NCBI RefSeq assembly: GCF_035762065.1
Contig: NZ_DASTPW010000055.1
Location: 62,001-126,000 of the forward strand
DNA from: Methylibium sp035762065
GTDB lineage: Bacteria > Pseudomonadota > Gammaproteobacteria > Burkholderiales > Burkholderiaceae_C
Direction: 5' to 3'
DNA length: 64,000 nucleotides
Shown: positions 1 through 11,385 of the stretch, piece after piece
How positions within the stretch are numbered: position 1 is the stretch's first letter
How the letters are laid out: every line of letters starts with the position of its first letter
Translations under genes and position numbers: made by a program
The notes under the pieces: generated by a model
What the model was told of the DNA's origin: nothing
The model's input: the letters and a program-made list of their open reading frames with translations, nothing else
Database searches by the model: none

Positions 1-2
1 AC

Positions 3-1247
3 GACCTGCGCCCCGAGCCCGGCTTCGACGCGCGCCGCGTCGCCTTCGCGCAGGTGCTGCCGTTCCGCATGCAGCGGCTCGCACGCGCGGCGCTGCGCTT
101 CGCCGCCGTGGCCACGCCGGCGGCGCGCGACGACTTCGAAGCCTTCTGCGCCGCGCATGCGAGCTGGCTGGGCGACTACGCGCTGTTCGCCGCGATCGGC
201 GAGGCGCATCCGGAGCGCGACTGGTGCGACTGGCCGCGCCCGCTTGCGCGCCGCGAACCGGCCGCGCTGGCCGAGGCGGCCGAGGCGCTCGCCGGGCGCG
301 TGTTCTTCTGGCAGTTCACGCAGTGGTGCTTCTTCCGGCAGTGGCGCGCGCTCAAGGCGCACGCGATGCAGCGCGGCGTGCGCATCGTCGGCGACGCGCC
401 GATCTTCGTCGCGCACCACAGCGCCGACGTGTGGGCGCGCCCGCAGCTGTTCGAGCTGGACGCCGAAGGCCGCCCGACGCTGGTCGCCGGCGTGCCGCCC
501 GACTACTTCAGCCCCACCGGCCAGCGCTGGGGCAACCCGCTGTACCGCTGGCCCGCGCATGCGGCCGAGGGCTTCGCGTGGTGGACCGAGCGCATCGGCC
601 GCACGGTCGAGCTGGTGGACGTCCTGCGCATCGACCACTTCCGCGGCTTCGCGGCCTGCTGGGAAATCGACGCGCGCGAGCCGACCGCGATCCACGGCCG
701 CTGGGCGCCGGCGCCCGGCGAGGCGCTGTTCGACGCGGTCGCGCGCGCGCTCGGGCCACTGCCGATCATCGCGGAGGACCTGGGGATCATCACGCCCGAC
801 GTGACCGCGCTGCGCAAGCGCTTCGACTTCCCCGGCATGGCGGTGCTGCAGTTCGCCTTCGGCCGTGCGAACCCCGGCGACGTGCGCTACCTGCCGCACA
901 GCCACGAGCCCGACAGCGTCGTCTACACCGGCACCCACGACAACGACACGACGCCGGGCTGGTGGCGCGCGGTCGACGAGGACGTGCGCCACCACGTGCG
1001 CGAGTACTTCGCCTGCGACGGCTCGCAAGTGCACTGGGACTTCATCCGCGCGGCCAACGCGAGCGTCGCCGACCTCGCGATCGTGCCGATGCAGGACGTG
1101 CTGGGCCTCGGCAGCGAGCACCGGATGAACCTGCCGGGCACCGCCGAAGGCAACTGGTCGTGGCGCTTCGGCTGGGACGACGTGCCGCAGGATGCGGCCT
1201 GGCGGCTCGCGCACCTCGCCTCGCTGTACCAGCGCAGGCCGGGTTGA
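3..1247 (+). CDS. malQ: 4-alpha-glucanotransferase (amylomaltase), 5' truncated by the window edge
   Basis: Cytoplasmic GH77 enzyme that transfers alpha-1,4-glucan segments between maltodextrins and so feeds linear glucans into the glycogen pathway encoded next door. The frame is open from base 3 and the start lies before the window; about 414 C-terminal codons are visible. Family signatures seen are RIDHFRG (nucleophile Asp region), AEDLGIITP (acid/base Glu region) and YTGTHDNDTTPGWW near the third acidic residue, followed by a typical C-terminus. It converges on the effector-like gene, and both stops lie in one shared hairpin. Identity is secure; only the N-terminus is missing. Confidence 0.95.
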   Translation, partial: DLRPEPGFDARRVAFAQVLPFRMQRLARAALRFAAVATPAARDDFEAFCAAHASWLGDYALFAAIGEAHPERDWCDWPRPLARREPAALAEAAEALAGRVFFWQFTQWCFFRQWRALKAHAMQRGVRIVGDAPIFVAHHSADVWARPQLFELDAEGRPTLVAGVPPDYFSPTGQRWGNPLYRWPAHAAEGFAWWTERIGRTVELVDVLRIDHFRGFAACWEIDAREPTAIHGRWAPAPGEALFDAVARALGPLPIIAEDLGIITPDVTALRKRFDFPGMAVLQFAFGRANPGDVRYLPHSHEPDSVVYTGTHDNDTTPGWWRAVDEDVRHHVREYFACDGSQVHWDFIRAANASVADLAIVPMQDVLGLGSEHRMNLPGTAEGNWSWRFGWDDVPQDAAWRLAHLASLYQRRPG

Positions 1248-1277
1248 GCGCAGGCCGCCTCGTGGCGGCCTGCGCTC
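1246..1277. terminator. Perfect 14-bp hairpin shared by convergent malQ and effector-like gene
   Basis: GAGCGCAGGCCGCC, loop TCGT, then GGCGGCCTGCGCTC form a perfect 14-bp stem. The stop codon of malQ (1245-1247) and that of the minus-strand gene (1276-1278) both touch the stem. It has no strong U tract, but its position between convergent stops fits a bidirectional terminator. Confidence 0.7.
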
Positions 1278-2367
1278 AGTCCTGCGGCGGCTCGATCGGC
1301 GGCCGGGACTGCCGGTCCAGGCTGCGCGCCTCGTGCAGCACCGCATCGACGGTGCGCGGGCTCGATGCCTGGCTCTCGCTCAGGCCGTAGGTGCGGGCCG
1401 CCATCGATGCCGCCAGGCTGCGCTGGTCCGACGCGGACATGTCGGCCAGTGCGTCGCGCGCGCGCTGCGCGAAGGCCTGCGAGACGACCTGCGCCTCGAG
1501 GTGACGCGGCCAGACCGTGGGTTCGCGGCGCTTGCGAAGCAGCCGACCGGCCACGTAGTCGTCTTCGTCCGGATGGACCAGCGGCACCAAGGTTTCATAG
1601 CGGGTCGCTTGCTGCACGGCCTGCGACTTGTCGAGCGGCAGGTCGGCGTTCGGCACGACGCCGGCCCAGGCGCTGTCCTTCAAGCGCACCACCGGTCCGT
1701 TCGACCATCCGTCCAGGACGGCCGTCGATTCGGGATCCCGGCGGCCTTCGACGCGCAGCTCGCCCCAGCTGTGCCCGCTCTGGACGTCGACCACGTCACC
1801 GCCGTCCGCGTACGTCGCGAGCGTGACGCGCCCTCCGGTGCGCGACACCACGTCGCCATCGCGCATCCGGTGCGCGTGATGCACCAGGGTCAGCCCCGCA
1901 TGCTGGTCGCAGACGCCGGCGCCCATCTGCGTGGCCATGGCCAGCTGGCTCCATGTGTCGTGCCCCGATTCGGCGACCGACGAGCCGATCCCGTTGTGGC
2001 CCCGCGACGGCTCGCTGTCGGCCGCCACGTTGCCCCGGCCGTACTTGAGCAGCATGCGCACGTCGTGGACCGTCGCCGCAGCGTCGGCGAAGCGCCGCGG
2101 CGAGGCGACGGGATCGCCCACCGCATGCGCGGCGACGTGATAAGCCACCTGCTGTACTTCTTGCATCGCGAGCCGGCCCTGCAGCCGTCGCCCCGGCTCC
2201 CGGGCGACGATCGGCGCAGGCCGCGGAGCGAGCGGCGACTCACCTCCCGATGAAGACCTCGGGCTCGAACTGACCGACGAAGATCCGGCGGCATCGCCGC
2301 CGCGAGAACCCGGCACCGGCGCATGACGGCCGGCGCCCACCGAGCTCCTCGAAACGCATCCACCCAT
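1276..2367 (-). CDS. Type III effector-like protein, HopX/AvrPphE/XopE-type transglutaminase fold
   Basis: Predicted 363-aa protein. The start at 2367 is chosen because AGGAG lies six bases upstream and because it gives the N-terminus MGGCVSRSS, a Gly2/Ser6 N-myristoylation-type motif with Cys4 available for acylation, common in plant-delivered effectors. Residues 10-65 are Ser/Gly/Pro-rich and look disordered, as secretion regions do. The core has the spacing of a Cys-His-Asp transglutaminase-like site: Cys153 in GVCDQHA, His199 in GHSWGELRV and Asp219 in VLDGW. This resembles the HopX (AvrPphE)/XopE/RipE effector family, recalled from memory and not searched. It is codirectional with glgX but 153 bp downstream, so probably has its own promoter. 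Its host-like target is unknown. No secretion genes are in the window. Confidence 0.72.
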   Translation of the reverse strand: MGGCVSRSSVGAGRHAPVPGSRGGDAAGSSSVSSSPRSSSGGESPLAPRPAPIVAREPGRRLQGRLAMQEVQQVAYHVAAHAVGDPVASPRRFADAAATVHDVRMLLKYGRGNVAADSEPSRGHNGIGSSVAESGHDTWSQLAMATQMGAGVCDQHAGLTLVHHAHRMRDGDVVSRTGGRVTLATYADGGDVVDVQSGHSWGELRVEGRRDPESTAVLDGWSNGPVVRLKDSAWAGVVPNADLPLDKSQAVQQATRYETLVPLVHPDEDDYVAGRLLRKRREPTVWPRHLEAQVVSQAFAQRARDALADMSASDQRSLAASMAARTYGLSESQASSPRTVDAVLHEARSLDRQSRPPIEPPQD

Positions 2368-2453
2368 GCAACGCTCCTGAAGACGACCGCGCCGCAAGGT
2401 GGGCCGCAGGGTGCCGATTGAACGCGCCGCGGCCTGCGCGCCGCGCCTGCCAA

Positions 2454-2478
2454 GCGAAGCCTTGTGGCAAAAGCGGAA
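2454..2478 (-). promoter_or_regulatory. Imperfect PIP-box-like element upstream of the effector-like gene
   Basis: Read on the minus strand: TTCCG, 15 bases, TTCGC. The HrpB/HrpX plant-inducible-promoter consensus is TTCGB-N15-TTCGB, so one position in the first half-site mismatches and the spacing is exact. It lies 86 bp upstream of the chosen ATG. I could not see a convincing -10 element at the usual distance. A chance match is possible. Confidence 0.3.
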
Positions 2479-2520
2479 GCGACCACGCGGGCGCGGCGCC
2501 GTCGGCTTCGCTGCGTCGGC

Positions 2521-4712
2521 TCAAAGCCGCAGGTTCGCGCCCGCAGCGGCCAGCAGCAGCACGCTCGCCGCCGGCAGCACGAGGTCGCTCTCGCCCTGCC
2601 CGCTCCAGGCGCCGAGGCCGCGCGGATGGGTGCTGTCGAGCAGCACCTCCCAGACGCCGGCGGGCAGGCGGTGCGGCCGGGCCTCGGCTTCGGCGTTGAA
2701 CAGCAGCAGCAAGGGCGCCTGCGCACGGCCCGGCTGGCCGATCAGGCAGCCGAAGGCACGACGATGGCCGTCCTGCCAGGCATGGCCGTGCAGGGGCTCG
2801 CCGTCGACGTCGAGCCAGGCGAGGTCGTGCAGGCCGCGCGCGTCGGCGACGCCGTGGTACCAGGCGTCGGCGAAAGGCCGCGCGAGGCGCCGCAGCGCGA
2901 TCACGCGGCGGGTGTAGGCGATCAGGTCCTCGTCGGCCGCGGCCCAGTCGATCCAGGTGGTCGGGCCGTCCTGGCAGTACGGGTTGTTGTTGCCGTGCTG
3001 GGTGTGGCCGAGCTCGTCGCCGGCGCACAGCATCGGGGTGCCCTGCGCGAGCACGGTGGTCGCGATCAGTGCGCGGGCGAGCCGCGCGCGCAGCGCCAGC
3101 ACCGCCGGGTCGGCGCTCGGGCCTTCGACGCCGGCGTTGAAGCCGAGGTTGTGCGCATGGCCGTCGCGGTTGTTCTCGCCGTTGGCGTGGTTGAGCTTGT
3201 GCTCGTAGCTCAGCAGGTCGGCCAGCGTGAAGCCGTCGTGCGAGACGACGTAGTGGATCGATTCGGCGGGAAGGCGCCCGCGCGGCTGGAACACGTCGGA
3301 CGAGCCGCACAGGCGCTGCGCGAACGCGCCGCGGGTGGACTTGTGGCGCAGCCAGAAGCTGCGCGCCTCGTCGCGGAACCTGTCGTTCCATTCGGCCCAG
3401 CCGTTCGGGAACGCGCCGAGCTGGTAGCCGTGCGGCCCCAGGTCCCAGGGCTCGGCGATCAGCTTCGCGCCGGCGAGCACCGGGTCCTGCGCGAGCGCGG
3501 TGAAGAAGGCGGCGCGGCGGTCGAAGGCGCCCTGCTCGTTGCGGCCGAGCACCGGCGCGAGGTCGAAGCGGAAGCCGTCGACGCGCATCTCGGCGACCCA
3601 GTAGCGCAGCGAATCCATCACCAGCTGCAGCACGCGCGGCTGGGAGACGTCGAAGGTGTTGCCGCAGCCGCTCCAGTTCTCGTGGCCGTCGCGCCAGTGG
3701 TGGCGGCCGCGGTAGTAGGTCGCGTTGTCGAGGCCCTTGAAGCTCAGGCTCGGGCCGTCCATCCCGGCCTCGGCGCTGTGGTTGAAGACGACGTCGAGGA
3801 TCACCTCGAGGCCCGCTTCGTGCAGCGCGTCGACCATCGCGCGGAATTCGTTCCTGACGGCCTGCCCATCGTGCGCGGCCGCCAGCCGCGGGTCGGGCGC
3901 GAAGAAGCCGATGGTGTTGTAGCCCCAGTAGTTGCTCAGCCCCTGCAGGTGCAGCCGCTCTTCGTCGAGCCGCTGGTGCACCGGCAGCAGGCTCACCGCG
4001 GTGATGCCGAGCGCGCGCAGGTGCTCGATCGACGCCGGATGGCCGAGGCCGGCGTAAGTGCCGCGCAGCGGCTCGGGAATCAGCCCGTTCAGCTTCGAGT
4101 AGCCCTTGACGTGCAGCTCGTAGATCACCGTCTCGGCCAGCGTCCGGGCCGGCCGGCGCGGCGGCGGCGCGGCCGGGAGCGGGTCGTCGATCACGCGGGC
4201 CTTCAGCGCGGTGGCGGCGTTGTCGCGCGCGTCGGGCTGGCGCGGATGCTGGCGGTCGTGCGCGAAGTGCTCGTCGTGCCATTCGAAGCGGCCGACGATC
4301 TCGCGCGCATACGGGTCGAGCAGCAGCTTGGCCGGGTTGAACAGGTGGCCCTTGTCGGGCCGCCAGGGGCCGTGCGCGCGCAGGCCGTAGACGAGCCCCG
4401 GCCGCGCGCCGTGCAGATGCCCGTGGAAGACGTCGCCGCTGCGCCCCGGCAGGGCCGCGCGGGCGAGTTCTTCGCGGCCCGCGTCGTCGAACACGCACAG
4501 CTCGATCGACTGCGCGTGCGACGACGCGACCGCGAAGTTGACGCCCTGCGCATCGACGCTGGCGCCCAGCGGCCACGGCCGGCCGGGCTGCAGGTCGAGC
4601 CCGGCCGGCTCCGGGCCCTCGGCCTCGGGCCGCGACCGCGTCGGCGCTTCGAGCAGCGGCGCACGCGAGGACGGGCTCCACCACAGCCCGCGCAGCGACC
4701 GCAGCAGTCGCG

Positions 4713-4716
<4 letters not shown>
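2521..4716 (-). CDS. glgX: Glycogen debranching enzyme GlgX
   Basis: 731-aa GH13 isoamylase-type enzyme that cleaves alpha-1,6 branches left on phosphorylase limit dextrin. An N-terminal CBM48-like beta domain (roughly residues 45-140) precedes the catalytic barrel. Catalytic motifs are DGFRFDLAPVLGR (nucleophile Asp near 385), AEPWDLG (acid/base Glu near 420) and VSHDGFT (Asp near 490). The start MTRLLRSLRGLWW overlaps the glgP stop by four bases (ATGA), so the two genes are translationally coupled. Length is slightly above the E. coli enzyme because of a short N-terminal extension. It acts with GlgP in glycogen breakdown. Confidence 0.93.
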
Positions 4717-7181
<2,465 letters not shown>

Positions 7182-7325
7182 GCGGTGCGGAGATGAAGCG
7201 CGAGGATGCGGGACGGGATCGCAATTTATGCGCCGGGCCGCGGATCTTGCGGCAGGGTCCACGGCAGTCCACCACGGCGCGGGGTTTCGCTTAGGCTCGC
7301 GGCTCTCCATCGCCAGGGGCAAGGC

Positions 7326-8594
7326 ATGACACCCGATGAACTGGTCCTGAGCCTGGATCTTCCGAAGCGCGCGGTCGCGCTGGTGCTGGCGGGCGGGCGC
7401 GGCTCGCGGCTCAAGGGCCTGACCGACGGGCGCGCGAAGCCCGCCGTGCACTTCGGCGGCAAGTTCCGCATCGTCGACTTCGCCTTGTCGAACTGCCTCA
7501 ACTCGAACATCCGCCGCATCGGCGTGATCACGCAGTACCGCTCGCACAGCCTGCTGCGCCACCTGCAGCGCGGCTGGGGCTTCCTGAAGAACGAGATGAA
7601 CGAGTTCGTCGACCTGCTGCCGGCGCAGCAGCGCACCGACGACGAGCGCTGGTACAGCGGCACCGCCGACGCCGTCTACCAGAACCAGGACATCCTCGCG
7701 AGCTACGGCGCCGACTACATCGTCGTGCTGGCCGGCGACCACATCTACAAGATGAACTACGCGCGGATGCTGGCGGATCACGTCGCCAAGGGGCGACCGT
7801 GCACGGTGGCCTGCATCGCGGTGCCGCGCAAGGAGGCCACCGCCTTCGGCGTGATGGCGGTCGATGCGAAGGGGCTGATCACCGGCTTCGTCGAGAAGCC
7901 GGCCGATCCGCCGCCGATGCCGGGCGACCCCGAGCGCTCGCTCGCAAGCATGGGCGTCTACATCTTCAACGCCAGCTACCTCTACAGGCAGCTCGAGCGC
8001 GACATGCGCGACGCGAGCTCGAGCCACGACTTCGGCAAGGACATCATTCCGCACGTGGTGAAGCTCGGCGATGCCGCCGCGCACCCGTTCGCGTTGAGTG
8101 CCGTCGGCACCCGCCACAACGGCCAGCCCTACTGGCGCGACGTCGGCACCGTCGACGCGTTCTGGGACGCGAACATCGACCTCACAGCGACCGACCCGCT
8201 GCTCGACCTCTACGACACGCGCTGGCCGATCTGGACCCACCAGCTGCAGCTGCCGCCGGCGAAGTTCGTGCACAACAGCGACGATCGGCGCGGCTCGGCG
8301 ATCGAGTCGGTCGTCTCGGGCGGCTGCATCGTCTCGGGCGCGGTGTTCCGCTCGGTGCTTTTCTCCAGCGTGCGGGTGCACTCGTTCACCCGGGTCGATT
8401 GGTCGGTGCTGATGCCGCTGGTGAAGGTGGGGCGGCATGCGCGCATCAACCGCGCGGTGATCGACCGCGGCTGCGTCATCCCCGAAGGCCTCGTGATCGG
8501 CGAGGACCCGGTGGCCGATGCCGAGCGCTTCCACGTTTCGGAGAACGGGATCACGCTGGTCACGCGCGACATGCTCGCGAAGCTGGCCGCATGA
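7326..8594 (+). CDS. glgC: Glucose-1-phosphate adenylyltransferase
   Basis: 422-aa ADP-glucose pyrophosphorylase, the committed step of glycogen synthesis (glucose-1-phosphate + ATP to ADP-glucose). The N-terminal nucleotidyltransferase motif LVLAGGRGSRLKGLTDGRAK (residues about 20-40) is followed by FRIVDFALSNCLNS and the sugar-phosphate region; the C-terminal third has the left-handed beta-helix character of the family. The start at 7326 follows an AGGGGC ribosome-binding site. The stop overlaps the glgA start by four bases (ATGA), giving a coupled biosynthetic pair divergent from the glgP-glgX degradation pair. Confidence 0.94.
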   Translation: MTPDELVLSLDLPKRAVALVLAGGRGSRLKGLTDGRAKPAVHFGGKFRIVDFALSNCLNSNIRRIGVITQYRSHSLLRHLQRGWGFLKNEMNEFVDLLPAQQRTDDERWYSGTADAVYQNQDILASYGADYIVVLAGDHIYKMNYARMLADHVAKGRPCTVACIAVPRKEATAFGVMAVDAKGLITGFVEKPADPPPMPGDPERSLASMGVYIFNASYLYRQLERDMRDASSSHDFGKDIIPHVVKLGDAAAHPFALSAVGTRHNGQPYWRDVGTVDAFWDANIDLTATDPLLDLYDTRWPIWTHQLQLPPAKFVHNSDDRRGSAIESVVSGGCIVSGAVFRSVLFSSVRVHSFTRVDWSVLMPLVKVGRHARINRAVIDRGCVIPEGLVIGEDPVADAERFHVSENGITLVTRDMLAKLAA

Positions 8595-10051
8595 CGTCGA
8601 TGCGGGTGCTGCAGGTCGGCGCGGAGATCTACCCGCTGGTCAAGACCGGGGGCCTGGCCGACGTGATGGGCGCGCTGCCGCAGGCGCTCGCGCGCCAGGG
8701 CCCCGACGTGCGGCTGCTGCTGCCGGGCTGGCCGGCCGTCGTCGAGGCGGTGCGCGAGCAGCGGGTGGTGCGCGAGCTGGGGCCGGTGTTCGGCGTGGCG
8801 CGGGTGCAGCTGCGCCTCGGCACGCTTCCCGCGAGCGGCCTCGCGGCCTACGTGATCGACGCGCCGATGCTCTTCCGGCGCGACGGCAACCCCTACCTCG
8901 ACGCCGGCGGCGCCGAGTGGTGCGACAACCTGCAGCGCTTCGCGCTGCTGGGCTGGGTCGCGGCGCAGCTTACCGCCGGCGGGCTCGACGACGCCTGGGC
9001 CCCTACGGTGCTGCATGCGCACGACTGGCATGCCGCGACCGCCTTCGCCTACCTGGCCGCGCACCCCGAAAGCCATCGCGCGGCCACCGTCTTCACCGTG
9101 CACAACCTCGCCTACCAGGGCCTGTTCCCGAGCGCCGACTTCGGCCTGCTCGGCCTGCCCGCGCGCTTCATGGCGCCGAGCGCGCTCGAATTCCACGGCC
9201 AGCTCTCCCTGATGAAGGCGGGCCTCAAGTTCGCGCGCCGCATCACCACGGTGAGCCCGAGCTACGCGCGCGAGATCACGACGCCCGAGTTCGGCTGCGG
9301 CCTCGACGGCGTGCTGCGCGGCCGCGCCGACGACGTGAGCGGCATCCTGAACGGCATCGACGACGGCGTCTGGAACCCGGCCGCCGACCCGCACCTCGCC
9401 GCGCCCTACAGCGCCGCCAGGCCGGCCGGCAAGGCGCGCTGCAAGCAGGCGCTGCAGGCCGAGCTGGGGCTTGCGCCGCGCAAGGGCGCGATGCTCTTCG
9501 GCGTGGTGAGCCGGCTCACCGCGCAGAAGGGGCTCGACCTGCTGCTCGCCGCCGCGCCGACGCTGCTGCGCCACGGCGCGCAGCTCGCGCTGCAGGGCTC
9601 GGGCGATGCCAAGCTCGAGGCGGCCTTCGCCGCGCTGGCGGCGGCGCACCCGGGCGAGGTCGCGGTGCGCATCGGCTACGACGAGGCGACCGCGCACCGG
9701 CTGATCGCCGGCGCCGACGCGATCGTCGTGCCCTCGCGCTTCGAGCCCTGCGGCCTGACGCAGATGTACGGCCTGCGCTACGGCAGCCTCCCGGTGGTGA
9801 GGCGCGTCGGCGGGCTGGCCGACACCGTGGTCGACGCGAGCCCGCAGGCGCTGCACGACGGGCGCGCGACCGGCTTCGTCTTCGATGCCGCGACCGGCGC
9901 CGGCCTGGCCGGCGCGCTCGAAGCCGCGATCGCGGCGCATGCGCAGCCCGCGCTGTGGAAGACGCTGATGCAGCGCGCGATGCAGCAGCACTTATCGTGG
10001 GACGACGCGGCGCGGCGCTACCTGGCGCTGTACGAGGCGGCGCGCGGCTAG
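8591..10051 (+). CDS. glgA: Glycogen synthase (ADP-glucose type)
   Basis: 486-aa GT5 enzyme that elongates alpha-1,4-glucan from ADP-glucose. The N-terminal KTGGLADV motif (Lys18 onward) binds the ADP-glucose diphosphate, HDWHAATAFAYLA lies in the first Rossmann lobe, and the C-terminal lobe has SRFEPCGLTQMY with the retaining-GT Glu. Start ATGA-overlaps glgC. Its stop overlaps the stop of the convergent photolyase-like gene by four bases, so there is no intergenic terminator. A branching enzyme (glgB) is not in this window and may lie beyond malQ. Confidence 0.94.
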   Translation: MTSMRVLQVGAEIYPLVKTGGLADVMGALPQALARQGPDVRLLLPGWPAVVEAVREQRVVRELGPVFGVARVQLRLGTLPASGLAAYVIDAPMLFRRDGNPYLDAGGAEWCDNLQRFALLGWVAAQLTAGGLDDAWAPTVLHAHDWHAATAFAYLAAHPESHRAATVFTVHNLAYQGLFPSADFGLLGLPARFMAPSALEFHGQLSLMKAGLKFARRITTVSPSYAREITTPEFGCGLDGVLRGRADDVSGILNGIDDGVWNPAADPHLAAPYSAARPAGKARCKQALQAELGLAPRKGAMLFGVVSRLTAQKGLDLLLAAAPTLLRHGAQLALQGSGDAKLEAAFAALAAAHPGEVAVRIGYDEATAHRLIAGADAIVVPSRFEPCGLTQMYGLRYGSLPVVRRVGGLADTVVDASPQALHDGRATGFVFDAATGAGLAGALEAAIAAHAQPALWKTLMQRAMQQHLSWDDAARRYLALYEAARG

Positions 10052-11205
10052 GAGCCGGTCGCCGCGGGCGTGCGATCGCGCACCGCCGTCCACCACGCCG
10101 AGAACGAGCGCAGACGCCGGCCGGGCTCGGGCCAGATCGCCGGCGGCTCGCTCAGGCCGAGGTCGATCGCGAGCCGGCCGAGATGCGGATCGGCGCGGCC
10201 GTGCACGCACGCGGCTTGCAAGAGCGCGGCCCGCAGTTCGCCGGCTTCGCCGATCCAGCGGTGCGGCGTCAGCGCACGCATGCGTTCGGTCACCGCGCGC
10301 CAGCGCCGTTCGCTCCACGGCCAGCGGCGATGGAAGTCGGCTTCGAGGATCGCGACCGGCAGCAGCGCCGCGGGCGGATCGCGCAGGCACCAGGGATGCA
10401 CCAGCCAGACCGCTCGGCCGCTCAGCACCGCGGCGTCGGGCGCGGCGAAGCCGGCGTCCGCGGGCGGCATGCCGGTGGACGCCGGCTCGTCGATGCCGGG
10501 CGCCGCAGGGTCGGGCGCCAGCACGAAGCCGGCGTCGCGCGCCATCGCGTCGATCGCCTCGTAGGGCGTGTCGAGCGCGGTGCGATCGACCTGCCACGCC
10601 GGCGGCGCGAAACGCCGCACGTTCTCGGCATTGAAGAAGTAGGGCTTGCTGCTGCCGGTGCCGGCGACCCATTGCCACGACAGGTGGTTGCTCGCCAGAT
10701 CGCCGTCGAGCAGGTGCGCGTACAGCCAGTCGGCACCGGCGCGCCAATGGACCTTGCGCAGGTGCACCACATAGGACGCGAGCCACATCCGCGCGTGGTT
10801 GTGCAGTGCGCCGGTGGCGTAGAGCGTTCGCACCGCGGTGTCGATCACCGCGAGGCCGGTCGCGCCGCGGCGGATGTCCGCCGGCATCTCGCGCGCGTAG
10901 CTCGCGTCGGGCAGCAGCCCGGCGTGCAGCGAGCCGAGGATCGCGTCGCCGTCGTGGCGCCAGGCGTGGCGGAAGAACTCGCGCCAGCCGAGCTCGAACA
11001 CCAGCTTGTGCTGCGGCGCGAGCGCGTGGCGGCGCTGCAGATCGGCGAGCGTCTCGCGGGTGTCGAGCACGCCATGCGTCAGCCAGGGCGACAGGCCGGT
11101 CACCGCGCCGTCGAGGTGGTTGCGCGTGGCGGCGTAGTCGGCCGGGCGCACGGCCGCCAGCCGCGCCTGCGCCGCGGCCCCGTCCAGCGCGATCGGCGGC
11201 GTCAC
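10048..11205 (-). CDS. Photolyase/cryptochrome-like FAD protein with swapped domain order
   Basis: 385 aa. Residues about 25-235 match the C-terminal FAD-binding domain of DNA photolyases/cryptochromes: FELGWREFFRHAW, ALHNHARMWLASYVVH and ASNHLSWQWVAG are the classic helices around FAD. A normal photolyase begins with an alpha/beta antenna domain, which is absent at the N-terminus. Instead residues about 260-385 (AVWLVHPWCLRDPP... then VAILEADFHRRWPWSERRW) read like that antenna domain placed after the FAD domain, a circular permutation. The start is GTG, overlapping the DUF2256 stop (GTGA), so it is translated as a coupled second gene. Light-driven repair or signalling is inferred; the substrate is unknown. 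Confidence 0.75.
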   Translation of the reverse strand: MTPPIALDGAAAQARLAAVRPADYAATRNHLDGAVTGLSPWLTHGVLDTRETLADLQRRHALAPQHKLVFELGWREFFRHAWRHDGDAILGSLHAGLLPDASYAREMPADIRRGATGLAVIDTAVRTLYATGALHNHARMWLASYVVHLRKVHWRAGADWLYAHLLDGDLASNHLSWQWVAGTGSSKPYFFNAENVRRFAPPAWQVDRTALDTPYEAIDAMARDAGFVLAPDPAAPGIDEPASTGMPPADAGFAAPDAAVLSGRAVWLVHPWCLRDPPAALLPVAILEADFHRRWPWSERRWRAVTERMRALTPHRWIGEAGELRAALLQAACVHGRADPHLGRLAIDLGLSEPPAIWPEPGRRLRSFSAWWTAVRDRTPAATGS

Positions 11206-11375
11206 GGCGGCTTGGCGGCCGCGCGGCGCCGCCGGCAGGCTTCCGAGCAGTAGCGCACTGCGTCCCAGTTCTTCGCCCAGGCGCGGCGCCAGCTCATCGC
11301 ACGGCCGCAGGCCAGGCAGGGCTTGCTCGGCAGGTAGCCCTTGTTGCCCTTGAAGTCGCCGGTGCCGCGCGTCAT
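11202..11375 (-). CDS. DUF2256 zinc-knuckle small protein
   Basis: 57-aa protein, MTRGTGDFKG at the start, ending RRRRAAAKPP. Cys20 and Cys23 (CLAC) with Cys43 and Cys47 (RYCSEAC) form a probable zinc knuckle, and the W-x(4)-W-D-V-R-Y-C pattern is the DUF2256 signature. Its stop overlaps the GTG of the photolyase-like gene. DUF2256 genes are often found beside or fused to cryptochrome/photolyase genes, which fits an accessory role, but the molecular function is unknown. Start choice is the only ATG before the first Cys pair. Confidence 0.85.
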   Translation of the reverse strand: MTRGTGDFKGNKGYLPSKPCLACGRAMSWRRAWAKNWDAVRYCSEACRRRRAAAKPP

Positions 11376-11385
11376 CGGGCGAGCA

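Noticed and set aside
7182..8534. Upstream extension of the glgP frame antisense to glgC
   Set aside because: No phosphorylase has this N-terminal extension, and it would overlap glgC completely.
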